Shown here: positions 45,135 through 57,401 of the stretch, piece after piece
Position numbering within the stretch: position 1 is the first letter of the stretch
How the letters are laid out: each line of letters begins with the position of its first letter
NCBI RefSeq assembly: GCF_007860135.1
Contig: NZ_SJPV01000020.1
Coordinates: forward strand, 1-64,000
Source of the DNA: Novipirellula artificiosorum
GTDB lineage: Bacteria > Planctomycetota > Planctomycetia > Pirellulales > Pirellulaceae
Direction: 5' to 3'
DNA: 64,000 nucleotides
Made by a program: the position numbers and the translations under genes
The notes under the pieces: model-generated
The model's input: the letters and a program-made list of their open reading frames with translations, nothing else
Told to the model about the DNA's origin: nothing
The model's database searches: none

Positions 45135-46025
45135 ATGACTCGTACCCTATTGGCCATCGGATGGATGGGCTGCTGTTTCGCAGTTGCCTGTGCAGACGAA
45201 CCCAATCCAAGAGCAACCGAAGAAGCGGCGATCCGCAGTGCCGTCGAGGCCTATGTCACCACTTTCAATCAAGCGGACGCAGAGGCTTTGGCTGCATTGT
45301 GGTCACCCGAGGCCGTCTACAGCAATCCCATCAGTGGCGATCAGGTGATGGGTCGAGAGGCAATCAAAAACCAATTCGCCGGTATTTTTGCCGAAACATC
45401 AGGTATCAAACTGACCGCGACCACGAATTCGATTGATTTCATCTCACCCAATGTCGCGGTCGAAAATGGTTCTGCCAAACTCGTTCAAGCGGATTCGTTG
45501 CTCGAGGCGAGCGAGTACACGGCAGTCTACGTTAAACGCGACGGCATGTGGCTACTCGATCGAGTGACCGAAGAGCCTGTGATCGAGGTTCCATCAAACT
45601 ACGAACAACTGAAAGAACTGGAGTGGATGGTGGGTCACTGGACGGACCAGGATGACACATCCACGGTGACGACCGATTGCCATTGGACTCGAAACAACAA
45701 CTTTCTCGTTCGTTCCTTCACGGTCCAGATTCGCGACCGCATTGATATGGCAGGCATGCAACTCATCGGCTGGGACCCCGCAGCAAAACAGATTCGCTCG
45801 TGGGTCTTTGACTCCGATGGCGGATTTGGAATGGGCACGTGGACAAACAAAGGGAATCGCTGGTCGGTTCAGAAACGCGGGATCTTACCGGATGGTCGAA
45901 GGTCCTCCGCTGTGAACATTTTCACACAACGGGATGAAAACACCATGACGCTTCAGTCAGTCAACCGAATGGTGGACGGCGAGTTACTACCGAACATTGA
46001 TGAAGTCGAAATAACGAAGGAATAA
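45135..46025 (+). CDS. Exported SnoaL/DUF4440-type protein
   Basis: The 296-residue product has a short export signal (LLAIGWMGCCFAVACADE). Residues about 30-150 form a SnoaL/ketosteroid-isomerase-like cone fold: EEAAIRSAVEAYVTTFNQADAEALAALWSPEAVYSNP, with NQFAGIFAET and a final strand YTAVYVKRDGMWLLDRV. This is the DUF4440 pattern found in many planctomycete secreted proteins. The second half (about 165-296) starts LEWMVGHWTDQDD and is a beta-rich domain resembling DUF1579-like proteins. No catalytic residue set is obvious. The next gene starts 8 bp downstream, so the two are cotranscribed. It is preceded by motif copy D. Confidence 0.78.
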   Translation: MTRTLLAIGWMGCCFAVACADEPNPRATEEAAIRSAVEAYVTTFNQADAEALAALWSPEAVYSNPISGDQVMGREAIKNQFAGIFAETSGIKLTATTNSIDFISPNVAVENGSAKLVQADSLLEASEYTAVYVKRDGMWLLDRVTEEPVIEVPSNYEQLKELEWMVGHWTDQDDTSTVTTDCHWTRNNNFLVRSFTVQIRDRIDMAGMQLIGWDPAAKQIRSWVFDSDGGFGMGTWTNKGNRWSVQKRGILPDGRRSSAVNIFTQRDENTMTLQSVNRMVDGELLPNIDEVEITKE

Positions 46026-46032
46026 CGGAACC

Positions 46033-47451
46033 ATGAAATCAACGATTCAAATAGGCTTGGCTGCGTTAGCGATCGTTCTAATGACAGTCGGCGAAGCAGA
46101 TGCTCGGGGTGGACGCGGCGGTGGCGGCGGTGGATTTTCTGGCGGCGGCGGACGTAGTATGGGAGGCGGCGGCTTCTCGGGCGGCGGGATGAGTCGCCCC
46201 AGCCCGTCCATGAGTCGGTCCCCCTCGATGAGCCGACCCAGCCCATCGATGAGTCGCCCCTCTCCCTCCATTTCCTCACGACCCTCGACCGGTGCCATCG
46301 GCGGTTCACGACCCTCAACGGGTGCCATCGGCGGTTCACGACCCTCAACGGGTGCGATCGGCGGAGCTCGCCCCTCAACCGGTGCGATCGGAGGTTCACG
46401 TCCATCCACTGGACAACTCAATGACTTCTTGGACATCCGTCCGTCGACCGGTGCTGGACGCCCAAGCACGCTTCCAGCGAATCGTCCCGGCAGCGGTGCC
46501 GGTGCCATTGCCGGAGGTGCGGTTGGCGGAGCTGCTGCAGCTGACTTCTTGCGCAATTCCGGTACGCGTCCCTCGACGCTTCCGGCCAAGGGAACGGGCA
46601 TTGCCGACCGACCCGGTGTTGGCGACCGACCGATTGCCGACCGACCGATTGCCGACCGACCGATTGCCGACCGACCGATTGCCGACCGACCGATTGCCGA
46701 CCGACCTGGGCTGGAGAACCGGCCGATCGGTGATCAACAAATGACCGACAATCGTGCTGGACGCATCGAGAATCGACAACAATACCAAGACAATCGGCTT
46801 GAGCGTCGTGATGAAGTTCGCGATCAAGTGCATGACAACCACCCACGACTCGACTTCTGGTCCGAGTACCCGGGTTGGGCAGCTTGGCGAATCAATCGTC
46901 CCTATCGTTGGGCGACTTGGGGAGCACTGACGGGATGGTGTGCTGGATACGGATGGACGCAGCCGGTTCCCTATCGCTATGGCGAAACGGTTTACTACCA
47001 AGATAACTCGGTCTACCAAGGTGACCAAGTCATTGCGACTGCCGAAGAGTACGCTCAGCAAGCCGAGGAGATTGTTACCAGCGTCCCCGCTGATGCTCCG
47101 GCCGCAGAGGAAGCAGAGTGGATGCCGCTCGGTGTTTTCGCGTTAACCCAAGATGGCGAGGCAAGCGGCCCCGATCCTACGATGTTTTTGCAATTGGCCA
47201 TCAGCAAAGAAGGCGTCATCGCGGGCACGCTGCACAATACGGCTACCGACAGCACTCAAACCATCGAGGGCGTTGCAGACAAAGAGTCGCAGCGATGCGC
47301 TTGGGTGGTGGAAGGAAAGTCGCGACCGATTATGGAAACCGGCATCGAGAATCTCACCCAAGACACCGCACCTGCACTTATCCACTTCGAGGACGATGAG
47401 ACGCAGCAGTGGTTGATGGTGCGATTGGAAGATCCAACAGCCGCGCAGTAG
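46033..47451 (+). CDS. Secreted low-complexity repeat protein
   Basis: The 472-residue product has an export signal (IGLAALAIVLMTVGEADA). A Gly/Arg-rich stretch follows (RGGRGGGGGGFSGGGG), then Met-Ser-Arg-Pro-Ser repeats, four to five copies of RPSTGAIGGS, and about six copies of ADRPI. The C-terminal third (about 275-472) is a more ordinary region: LDFWSEYPGWAAWRINRPYRWATWGALTGWCAGYGW, then YGETVYYQDNSVYQGDQVIATAEEYAQQAEEI and a beta-rich end. Planctomycetes encode many proteins with this aromatic plus YYQD-like module; their function is unknown to me. It lies 8 bp after the SnoaL-like gene, probably in one operon. Confidence 0.78.
   Translation: MKSTIQIGLAALAIVLMTVGEADARGGRGGGGGGFSGGGGRSMGGGGFSGGGMSRPSPSMSRSPSMSRPSPSMSRPSPSISSRPSTGAIGGSRPSTGAIGGSRPSTGAIGGARPSTGAIGGSRPSTGQLNDFLDIRPSTGAGRPSTLPANRPGSGAGAIAGGAVGGAAAADFLRNSGTRPSTLPAKGTGIADRPGVGDRPIADRPIADRPIADRPIADRPIADRPGLENRPIGDQQMTDNRAGRIENRQQYQDNRLERRDEVRDQVHDNHPRLDFWSEYPGWAAWRINRPYRWATWGALTGWCAGYGWTQPVPYRYGETVYYQDNSVYQGDQVIATAEEYAQQAEEIVTSVPADAPAAEEAEWMPLGVFALTQDGEASGPDPTMFLQLAISKEGVIAGTLHNTATDSTQTIEGVADKESQRCAWVVEGKSRPIMETGIENLTQDTAPALIHFEDDETQQWLMVRLEDPTAAQ
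46279..46398 (+). repeat. In-frame 30-bp tandem repeat (RPSTGAIGGS)
   Basis: Four nearly identical 30-base units, with a partial fifth after 46398, encode Arg-Pro-Ser-Thr-Gly-Ala-Ile-Gly-Gly-Ser/Ala. Copy number is likely to vary by slippage or recombination, always in frame. Confidence 0.8.
46621..46710 (+). repeat. In-frame 15-bp tandem repeat (ADRPI)
   Basis: Six units of GCCGACCGACCGATT, the first and last slightly divergent, encode Ala-Asp-Arg-Pro-Ile. The near-perfect DNA identity points to recent expansion. Confidence 0.82.
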
Positions 47452-47610
47452 TGGTCACCTCGGTTGTCCGCTGGATTCTGTTTGGATCGAGAGCGAACCC
47501 AGGGTGCGCCGCTCCGCATCGCCCCTGGGCCCTGGGCCCTGGAATCGAACTGCATCGAACCGCTTGGAACGTCAATTTGATTGCGGAGGTAGCGGAACCT
47601 GGTATGCCGA

Positions 47611-48152
47611 TGTCAACTCGCTTACATGAAAATCTTTCCGTCACTGCAAGCGATGGCGAAACGTGGAAACCCCAACGTGCCGGTCATCGGAGCGGCCAAG
47701 GCGGGTTGGAATCTCGACCAATTCAAGGCTCGGGCGAAGGACAGCATCGAGAAACATGGCGGACTCGATTCTAACGCATTCGCGAAACTGACGGGACTGC
47801 TACGCTACGTCGATGGAGACTATAAGGACCCGACAACCTTCCAAACGCTGCGTAAAGAACTCAAGGATGCCAAGCGGCCAGCCCATTATTTGGCGATTCC
47901 GGCAGTCTTGTTTGGCGCGGTGGTGGAGCAGCTCGTAGAATCCGGCTGTGCGCAGGGCAAGCCGAGTCGGTCGAGTTGATGTTCAATCGGCAGTTGGGCG
48001 GTGAGGATATGGGCGTTTACGAGCGAGTGTTGACCGACGCGATGGCCGGCGACGCCACCCTGTTTGCTCGGCAAGACTACGTGGAAGAAGCGTGGCAGAT
48101 CGTTGACCCGGCACTGAAGGCGAACACCCCTGGGATTGTTCATACTGGCTAG
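47611..48152 (+). pseudogene. zwf: Remnant of glucose-6-phosphate dehydrogenase gene
   Basis: The open frame from 47626 gives IFPSLQAMAKRGNPNVPVIG, then AKAGWNLDQFKARAKDSIEK and RPAHYLAIPAVLFGAVVEQL, which match the N-terminal region of bacterial Zwf. The recognisable match begins LAYMKIFPS, so the glycine-rich NADP site before it is gone. At about 47958 the sequence jumps, in another frame, to ESVELMFNRQLGGEDMGVYERVLTDAMAGD and FARQDYVEEAWQIVDPALKA, which is near the Zwf C-terminus, ending at TAG 48150-48152. About 250-300 central residues, including the catalytic part, are missing. It is a deletion remnant and cannot encode active enzyme. Confidence 0.85.
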
Positions 48153-48290
48153 CCACGACAAGGAAGATTTGCTCGATTTTAGAGTAGTGGAACTTGTCAA
48201 GAGTTTCGGTCTGCCCGGGAAATCGTCGAAAGCTTGACGACTTCCGCTACGCCCGTACCAATCAGCGCACCGAGAACCATGGAGTCCAAC

Positions 48291-51020
<2,730 letters not shown>

Positions 51021-51038
51021 TCGAAAAACCGTCTGTCA

Positions 51039-51078
51039 CTAACTGGACAGCGCCACTTCATGAGCTGCAAGGCGTTCA
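51039..51078 (+). repeat. Partial copy of CTAACTGGACAGCGC repeat at glgX breakpoint
   Basis: CTAACTGGACAGCGCCACTT and then TGAGCTGCAAGGCGTTC match the fragment at 10191 and the outer end of the element at 17438-17584. The repeat ends where recognisable glgX homology begins (about 51084), so it marks the 5' breakpoint of that remnant. Confidence 0.6.
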
Positions 51079-51083
51079 GTTCT

Positions 51084-51545
51084 CGTCAAGATCCACTCGG
51101 CCCCGTGGACGAATTTCGAGATATGGTGAAAGCGTTTCATCAAGCGGGAATCGAGGTGATCTTGGACGTGGTGTTCAATCACACCGCCGAAGGAAACGAC
51201 CAAGGACCAACGCTTAGTTTTCGTGGAATCGACAATCGCAACTACTACATGCTCGAAGCGGCGGGCTTGTATCAAGTTGGCAGCTTCATCGGCGACGCAT
51301 GGAAAGAATGGAATGGGCGGTTCCGCGATGACGTCACTTGGGCTGCCAATGTTCGTTATGGGAGACGAAGTGCGGCGCACTCAGAGGGACAACAACAATG
51401 CCTATTGCCAAGACAACGAGATCAGTTGGTTAGATTGGGACCAGGTCGAACAGCACGCCGATATGTATCGCTTTGTGAGTTTGCTTTGCCAGCGGCGCGC
51501 TCGGCGCAACACGGAGCAGGAAAATCAGCTGGCTCAAGCAACGCC
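51084..51545 (+). pseudogene. glgX: Remnant of glycogen debranching enzyme gene
   Basis: The frame from 51060 gives RQDPLGPVDEFRDMVKAFHQ, AGIEVILDVVFNHTAEGNDQ, GPTLSFRGIDNRNYYMLEA and then KEWNGRFRDDV, the GH13 core of GlgX-type debranching enzymes. NHTAEGN is conserved region I. Near 51340 the homology jumps, in another frame, to PMFVMGDEVRRTQRDNNNAY followed by CQDNEISWLDWDQVEQHAD, which belongs far downstream in GlgX. The 5' third, the catalytic centre and the 3' end are missing. The 51545-51812 stretch after it holds no gene I recognise. Confidence 0.85.
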
Positions 51546-51812
51546 AACGCGAATGCCTAAGCCCGCCCACCCCGGTTCGCTTGTTCGGAACAGCATCGCA
51601 TGGACGTGTTCGGGTTGCATGCAAAGAAATTACGATCCGCAAGTATTGGGAAGCGTGAACTGCACCTGAAAGCTGGACATTTGAGCATCTGGTTGAGTTT
51701 TCACGATCTTGTTGATGAAATGATTCGCTTGGCGTTGCAATTGCGGTTGATCGGCTGAAGCTTGGCATTGACAACATCTTACCTTCGTTACGTCTCCCAT
51801 CTAAAGAACTCC

Positions 51813-54146
51813 ATGCTAAGACACACACCTAGAATCTTTTTGTTTGTGATGCTGTCCGTTGCGACCATCGTCGCCCAAGAACCGGACCGTATGAAGCTGC
51901 CGGTACCGTTATCTCCGTTCCAAGGAAAAATCGGCGAGACTTACGAGCAGTCGACTCCGGCTTGGCAGAACCCTGTGTCTGCACCGGAGGGCGCGCCGAA
52001 CGTGATTTTGATCTTGCTGGATGATGTTGGTTTTGGGCAAACGTCAACATTCGGTGGATTGATCCCGACACCGAACCTGGACCAACTTGCCAACGAGGGT
52101 TTGCGGTTCAATCGATTTCACACCACGGCGATTTGTGGACCTTCTCGCGCCGCACTGCTGACCGGACGCAACCATCACGACACCGGCAATGGTTTCTTAA
52201 TGGAGTGGGCGACGGGATATCCGAATTACTCAACGCAGATCAAACCCGACACCGCGACGATTGGGCGGGTGCTGGGCGGCAATGGATACACGACTTGGTG
52301 GTATGGCAAGAATCACAACACGCCCGATTGGGAAACCACCGTCGCCGGCCCCTTTGATCGTTGGCCGACGGGGATGGGGTTCGATTACTTCTATGGATTT
52401 AACGCCGGAGAAACTCACCAATTTTATCCAGTTCTGTTTGAAAACACGGTTCCGGTCGAACCTCAAACGACTCCCGAGCAAGGTTATCACTTTACGACTG
52501 ACATGGTGAACCGCGCGATCGCTCGGATGAAGTTCTCAAAATCGGTTGCACCGGAGAAACCGTTCTTCATGTACTTTGCGCCCGGTGCGATGCACGCGCC
52601 GCATCACGTCACGGCCGAGTGGCGAGACAAGTTCAAGGGCAAATTCGACATGGGCTGGGAGAAGTATCGGGAGATTGTTTTCCAGAACCAACTTGAGATG
52701 GGGATCATTCCGCCGGGCACCAAGCTGACGCCACGACCCGATTGGGTTCCCGTTTGGGACAGTTTGAGTGTCGCCCAAAAGACGGTTTATAACGCATTGT
52801 TTGAAAACTTTGCCGGTTTCTTCGCGCACACCGATCACGAGATCGGTCGGTTGCTTGATGCCGTGAAGGGGTTGCCTGATGCTGACAACACATTGGTGAT
52901 GTACATCGTCGGCGATAACGGTGCGTCCTCCGAGGGTGGTCCCGATGGGACACTCAATGAAATCAAAGGTCTGAACGGGATCAACACGCCGATCGAAGAG
53001 ATTTTGAAGGATCTGGATAAACTTGGCGGCCCTGAATCCGAACCGCATTATCCGGTCGGGTGGGCTTGGGCAGGCAACACGCCGTTCCAGTGGGTCAAGC
53101 AAGTCGCGTCACACCTGGGCGGTAGCCGCAACCCGATGGTGGTCTCTTGGCCAGCGAAGATCAAGCATGATGACAGGCCACGCGATGCGTTTTTGCATCT
53201 TATCGATGTCGTGCCTACCATCTTGGATGCGGCCAATATTCCGATGCCGGAAACGGTCGATGGTGTCGAGCAAAAACCCTTAGCTGGAAAGTCTTTCCTG
53301 GGCAGCTTTACCGACCCTGATTTCAAAGGACGCGACGAGCAGTACTTTGAAGTTTTGAGTAATCGATCGATTTACGAAGATGGCTGGAAGGCGAATGCAC
53401 AGCACACCCGACCGTGGCGACAAGACTTAGCACCGGGGAACTGGGACAAAGACAAGTGGGAACTGTACAACTTGGACGAAGACTTTTCGGAAGCCACCGA
53501 TTTGGCAGACGAGATGCCCGACAAGGTCGCTCAGATGAAGGAGTCGTTTATTGCGGCGGCCGAGAAGTACAACGTCTATCCGCTGGATGATCGTGGCGCC
53601 GCGAGATTGGCCGTGCCAAAGCCCCCCGTACCAGGTGCGAAAGAAGGCTCCAAGACGTTTACATATTTTGCCGGTGCAATCCGCATCGCGGAACCGGCTG
53701 CGCCACCGATGAAGAACCAATCTTGGACGCTTTCAGCCGATGTCCAAACGGATGGTTCGAAGACCGATGGCGTCATCATGGGATTCGGTGGCGTCGCTGC
53801 GGGCATCGTCTTGTATGTCAAAGAAGGCGTCCCCGTCTTTGACTACAACTATTTTGACGAGCACACCGTCGTCAAGAGCAGCAAGCCACTTGAATCAGGC
53901 AACGCAACCATCGAAGTTGACTTTGACTATGCCGGGGGCGGTGCTGGAAAGGGTGCGACGATCACGCTCAAGGTCGACGGCGAAACGGTCGGCCAAGGCA
54001 CGATGGAGGCGACCGTCGGCGGACGCTTCGGCATCGACTCGTTCGGCATCGGAGAAGACAGCGGGCAGCCGGTGACCAGTGCGTACTCCGCTCCCTTCCG
54101 ATTTACGGGAACGATTGAAAGGGTGGTTGTCAAAATAGGGGATTGA
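51813..54146 (+). CDS. Arylsulfatase, formylglycine type, exported
   Basis: The product is about 777 residues from the ATG at 51813, with an export signal (IFLFVMLSVATIVAQ). The type I sulfatase core has APNVILILLDDVGFGQTSTFGG with metal-binding Asp-Asp and the maturation site CGPSRAALLTGR; Cys108 is converted to formylglycine. GYTTWWYGKNHNTPDWE and VGDNGASSEGGPDGTLNE (second metal Asp-Asn) follow. The C-terminal 140 residues add a beta-rich domain (WTLSADVQTDGSKTDGVIMGFGG) typical of planctomycete aryl-sulfatases of this subgroup. It cleaves sulfate esters, probably of algal polysaccharides or aryl sulfates, in the periplasm. It has the Cys-type site, so it depends on a formylglycine-generating or anaerobic maturase, not found in this window. 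Confidence 0.93.
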   Translation: MLRHTPRIFLFVMLSVATIVAQEPDRMKLPVPLSPFQGKIGETYEQSTPAWQNPVSAPEGAPNVILILLDDVGFGQTSTFGGLIPTPNLDQLANEGLRFNRFHTTAICGPSRAALLTGRNHHDTGNGFLMEWATGYPNYSTQIKPDTATIGRVLGGNGYTTWWYGKNHNTPDWETTVAGPFDRWPTGMGFDYFYGFNAGETHQFYPVLFENTVPVEPQTTPEQGYHFTTDMVNRAIARMKFSKSVAPEKPFFMYFAPGAMHAPHHVTAEWRDKFKGKFDMGWEKYREIVFQNQLEMGIIPPGTKLTPRPDWVPVWDSLSVAQKTVYNALFENFAGFFAHTDHEIGRLLDAVKGLPDADNTLVMYIVGDNGASSEGGPDGTLNEIKGLNGINTPIEEILKDLDKLGGPESEPHYPVGWAWAGNTPFQWVKQVASHLGGSRNPMVVSWPAKIKHDDRPRDAFLHLIDVVPTILDAANIPMPETVDGVEQKPLAGKSFLGSFTDPDFKGRDEQYFEVLSNRSIYEDGWKANAQHTRPWRQDLAPGNWDKDKWELYNLDEDFSEATDLADEMPDKVAQMKESFIAAAEKYNVYPLDDRGAARLAVPKPPVPGAKEGSKTFTYFAGAIRIAEPAAPPMKNQSWTLSADVQTDGSKTDGVIMGFGGVAAGIVLYVKEGVPVFDYNYFDEHTVVKSSKPLESGNATIEVDFDYAGGGAGKGATITLKVDGETVGQGTMEATVGGRFGIDSFGIGEDSGQPVTSAYSAPFRFTGTIERVVVKIGD

Positions 54147-54463
54147 GCATTTTAGAGTCCATCGCCTACGGCTGCGCGAAATCTCCCCGGAATCTGTGGC
54201 CCATCGAATACAGGCAGGCGGTATTGGGCGGCATGCTCGCGGCAAAAAGAGGTGGGAATGCGGATGGTACCGTACGGAGTGAAATGATTTGCTACAATCG
54301 GTATTGCTTCGGCAAACCCGGGCCTCAGCACTCGAACATCAAATGACTTACCCACAATTCCTGCCGATGAGGCAAGAACTCTCGGCAGCCTTTCAAGCTG
54401 GCTAGAGACCCGGACAGGATGAAATCTAGTCTTTGAACCTACGTCAAAAAGCAGTAACAACCT
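54147..54463. other. Intergenic region, 317 bp
   Basis: This lies between the sulfatase and the DUF3302-like gene. I see no repeat, terminator or conserved frame. A minus-strand frame (54152-54709) runs through it and across the DUF3302 gene but has no recognisable domain. Confidence 0.4.
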
Positions 54464-54697
54464 ATGATCGATGCAGCGACTATTTTTGCGTGGTTTGTGA
54501 TCGCGATCATCTTTTTGGGCGTGGTCGCGATGATTGTGTTCATCGGCTCGCTTCCCAAGAAAATCGCATTGAAGCGGAACCATCCTCAAGTCGATGCGAT
54601 CAATGCAGCGAGTTGGATCGGTTTGGCCTGCGGAGGGCTGGGGTGGCCCATCGCATTCGTCTGGGCGTTCTTGAAGTCCGGTAACGTCGGTCATTAA
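54464..54697 (+). CDS. DUF3302 (YiaW-like) small membrane protein
   Basis: The 77-residue product has two hydrophobic helices, IFAWFVIAIIFLGVVAMIVFIGSLP and AASWIGLACGGLGWPIAFVWAF. Between them is the conserved hinge LPKKIALKRNHPQVDAIN, which matches the LPGKIARKRNHPQADAIN-type hinge of the DUF3302 family (E. coli YiaW). It starts 44 bp before an HlyD-type gene, the same pairing as E. coli yiaW-yiaV. The role is unknown; it is probably an inner-membrane partner of the HlyD protein. Confidence 0.8.
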   Translation: MIDAATIFAWFVIAIIFLGVVAMIVFIGSLPKKIALKRNHPQVDAINAASWIGLACGGLGWPIAFVWAFLKSGNVGH

Positions 54698-54741
54698 CAA
54701 CGCTACCAAGAAATCGATTTTCGTTCAGAAAGGCTTGCGGC

Positions 54742-55866
54742 ATGATCGCTTTGTTCACCATTCTTTATGTCTTCTGTATTTGGCTGTTCTACGTCAAGAT
54801 GAAGATCAAGCCAAATCCGATCAACGTTGCGTCAGCCATTGTGGTCGGCGTCGTTGCGGTCGGAAGCATCGTGATCCTGTGGAAATTTTCGTCACCGACT
54901 TCTGGCAATATCGTTGTCAGCCGCTATTCCATTCCAATCGTGCCGCAAGTCAAAGGCCCGATTACGAAGCTGAATGCTCTACCCAACACGCCCCTTCGCA
55001 AAGGTCAAGACGTTCTATTCGAAGTGCAAAAAGATCCCTATGAGTTTGCGGTTCGTCAACTGGAAGGCACGTTAGCAGCGGCGACTCAGAACGTCAATCA
55101 ATCGCAGGCGGCCATCGAGGTCGCGGACGCTGCCATTCTCGAAGCCAAAGCGAATCGCGACAGCGCAAAGGCGGAGTTTGATTCGGCGGAAGAATCCGAA
55201 GCGAAACTGGCTGGCACGATCGGCGAAGTGCGTCTCAAGCAACTTGAACAGAAGCTCGCCGCCAGTGAGGCAACGATCACCAAAACGGAAGCGTCCCAGC
55301 GTCAAGCAGTGGCTGCATTGGCGGTTGCCGAGAGCACCGTTGAAAGTACGCAGGCGAGTCTGGAAAAGGCTCAGTTTGATTTGGAGCAGTGCGTCGTCTA
55401 CGCTCCTGCGGATGGTTTCGTCACGAATTGGCAGGTTCGTGAGGGGACGATGGCGGTCCCGTTACCTCTAGCACCGATGGGTACGTTCATTGATACGTCA
55501 GACGTTGCACTTGTCGCGACATTCGGCCAGAACATTCTCAAAAACGTGAAGCCGGGAGACAAGGCAGAGTTTGCGTTAAAGTCGCGACCGGGCGAGGTTC
55601 TTATCGGAGAAGTCGAAGCGATCATCCAAGCGTCAGGCGAAGGGCAGTTCGCCACCTCGGGTCAACTAAACTCCGTGACGAGCATCGGATCAGGAGGCCA
55701 ATTTGCAGTCAAATTCAAGCTGGACAACCAGGAAACGGCCCAGACGGTTGCACTGGGCACCGCTGGAATGGTTGCGATTTACACCGATGTGGGATCCCCA
55801 TTCCATGTGATCAGCAAGGTGTCGGTACGAATCAAGGCCTGGATGTATTACCTGATCCCCATGTGA
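54742..55866 (+). CDS. HlyD-family inner-membrane secretion/efflux adaptor (YiaV-like)
   Basis: The 374-residue product has two N-terminal hydrophobic segments (about 1-17 and 30-48). A lipoyl half follows (VVSRYSIPIVPQVKGPITKLNALPNTPLRKGQDVLFEVQKDPYEFA), then a long Ala/Glu-rich coiled coil at about 105-205, the return half VVYAPADGFVTNWQVREGTMAVPLP and a barrel domain. This is the arrangement of EmrA/YiaV adaptors, and the upstream DUF3302 gene supports YiaV. The end overlaps the start of the broken sulfatase frame, so the next gene was probably truncated by a deletion up to this stop codon. Confidence 0.88.
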   Translation: MIALFTILYVFCIWLFYVKMKIKPNPINVASAIVVGVVAVGSIVILWKFSSPTSGNIVVSRYSIPIVPQVKGPITKLNALPNTPLRKGQDVLFEVQKDPYEFAVRQLEGTLAAATQNVNQSQAAIEVADAAILEAKANRDSAKAEFDSAEESEAKLAGTIGEVRLKQLEQKLAASEATITKTEASQRQAVAALAVAESTVESTQASLEKAQFDLEQCVVYAPADGFVTNWQVREGTMAVPLPLAPMGTFIDTSDVALVATFGQNILKNVKPGDKAEFALKSRPGEVLIGEVEAIIQASGEGQFATSGQLNSVTSIGSGGQFAVKFKLDNQETAQTVALGTAGMVAIYTDVGSPFHVISKVSVRIKAWMYYLIPM

Positions 55867-57401
55867 CTGGCCGACTCGGAACTCGTCGCGCAGAACACAA
55901 GTACGACAGCAGGATGATCGCCGAACGTGCCGTGGGGTTCGACGGCTACACCGGCGTGATTCCAACATCGGCAGCGACGATTGCTGCAGTGCCCAAGCGA
56001 GACGACGATCTCACCTCGGCATTTGGCAAGTGGCACAACACCCCCGAAGAACGGATCACGAACAAGGGACCGTTCGACTATTGGCCGACGGGTTACGGGT
56101 TCGAGTACTTTTATGGCTTCCTGGCGGGCGAAGCCTCGCAGTACGAACCGACGCTGGTTCGCAACACCAACTATGTCAAGCATCCCGAAACATCCGGTGG
56201 TAACGATCACTATCACTTGTCCGAAGATCTCGCGGATGATGCGATCAATTGGCTACGCGACCAAAAGGCTTACTCGCCCGACAAACCGTTCTTTCTGTAT
56301 TGGGCGCCGGGTGCTGCTCACGGACCTCACCATGTGATGAAAGAGTGGGCTGACAAGTACAAAGGCAAATTCGATGATGGGTGGGATGCGTATCGCGAGC
56401 GTGTTTTCCGAAATCAAAAGCAACTTGGCTGGATTCCACAAGACACGAAACTTACCCAGCGTGCCGAATCAATGGCATCGTGGGAATCGATTCCTGAAAA
56501 TGAGAAGCCGTTCCAACGTCGGCTGATGGAAATCTTCGCCGGTTTCTCCGAACACGCCGACTTCAACGCGGGTCGAATTGTCGATGAACTTGAATCTCAA
56601 GGTCGGCTCGACAATACGTTGGTGCTCTACATCTGGGATGATAATGGCTCCTCGTCCGAAGGTTTGTACGGCACGATCAGTGAGCAATTGGCGCAAAACG
56701 CAATCCCCACCAAGATTTCTCAGCACCTTGCCGCACTCGAAGAACTTGGAGGACTCGATGCACTGGGGACTGCGAAAACCGACAACATGTACCACGCAGG
56801 TTGGGCTTGGGCCGGAGCGACACCGTACCAAGGAACAAAATTACAGGGCGGCTACTTTGGTGGTACTCGGCAACCGATGGCTATTTCATGGCCCAGTAGG
56901 ATCAAGCAGGACAAAACACCACGCCCGCAGTTTCATCATGTGATTGATGTTGTTCCGACAATCTACGAGTTGTTGGACATTACGCCACCTCAGGTCGTCA
57001 ATGGGTTCACGCAAGACCCGATCGATGGGAACTGTACCATATCGATGAAGACTGGAGTCAGGCGAATGATTTATCGGCCCAGTTGCACGGCGGGTCGTTC
57101 CGCTTTCATCACCGGGCAACTGCCCTTCCGAACCGGCCTATCGAAGGTCGGTTTCCCAGGGGCGGACCTTGGCATCAAACCCGAAGACCCGACGCTCGCC
57201 GAGCTAATCAAACCGCTCGGGTACATGACCGGTCAATTCGGAAAGAATCACCTCGGGGATAAAGATGAAATGCTGCCGACCAACCACGGCTTCGATGAGT
57301 TCTTTGGTAATCTCTACCACCTCAATTCCGAAGAAGAACCGGAAAACCCGGACTACCCCAAGAATCCTGATTTTGGCAAGAAGTTCGGTCCAGGCGAATG
57401 A
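55863..57401 (+). pseudogene. Chimera of two truncated sulfatases
   Basis: The 512-codon frame is open but cannot encode a normal sulfatase. Its first part (about residues 20-390) matches a sulfatase from TSAATIAAVPKRDDDLTSAFGKWHNTPEERI onward and has the second metal segment WDDNGSSSEGLYGT and the end of the core DVVPTIYELLD. It lacks the N-terminal 100 residues with the metal Asp pair and the formylglycine Cys. From about residue 405 a different sulfatase begins in its active-site region (PSCTAGRSAFITGQLPFRTG) and continues through GQFGKNHLGDKDEMLPTNHGFDEFFGN to a premature end at FGPGE. So the 3' part of one gene is joined to the 5' part of another. No export signal is present. Confidence 0.8.

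Noticed and set aside
46621..46710. CRISPR-like array from short regular repeats
   Set aside because: The units are contiguous, without spacers, multiples of three and inside an open reading frame. The same holds for 62461-62580.
54152..54709. 185-codon minus-strand frame
   Set aside because: It runs antisense through the DUF3302 gene, whose product has a recognisable family hinge and a conserved partner gene.
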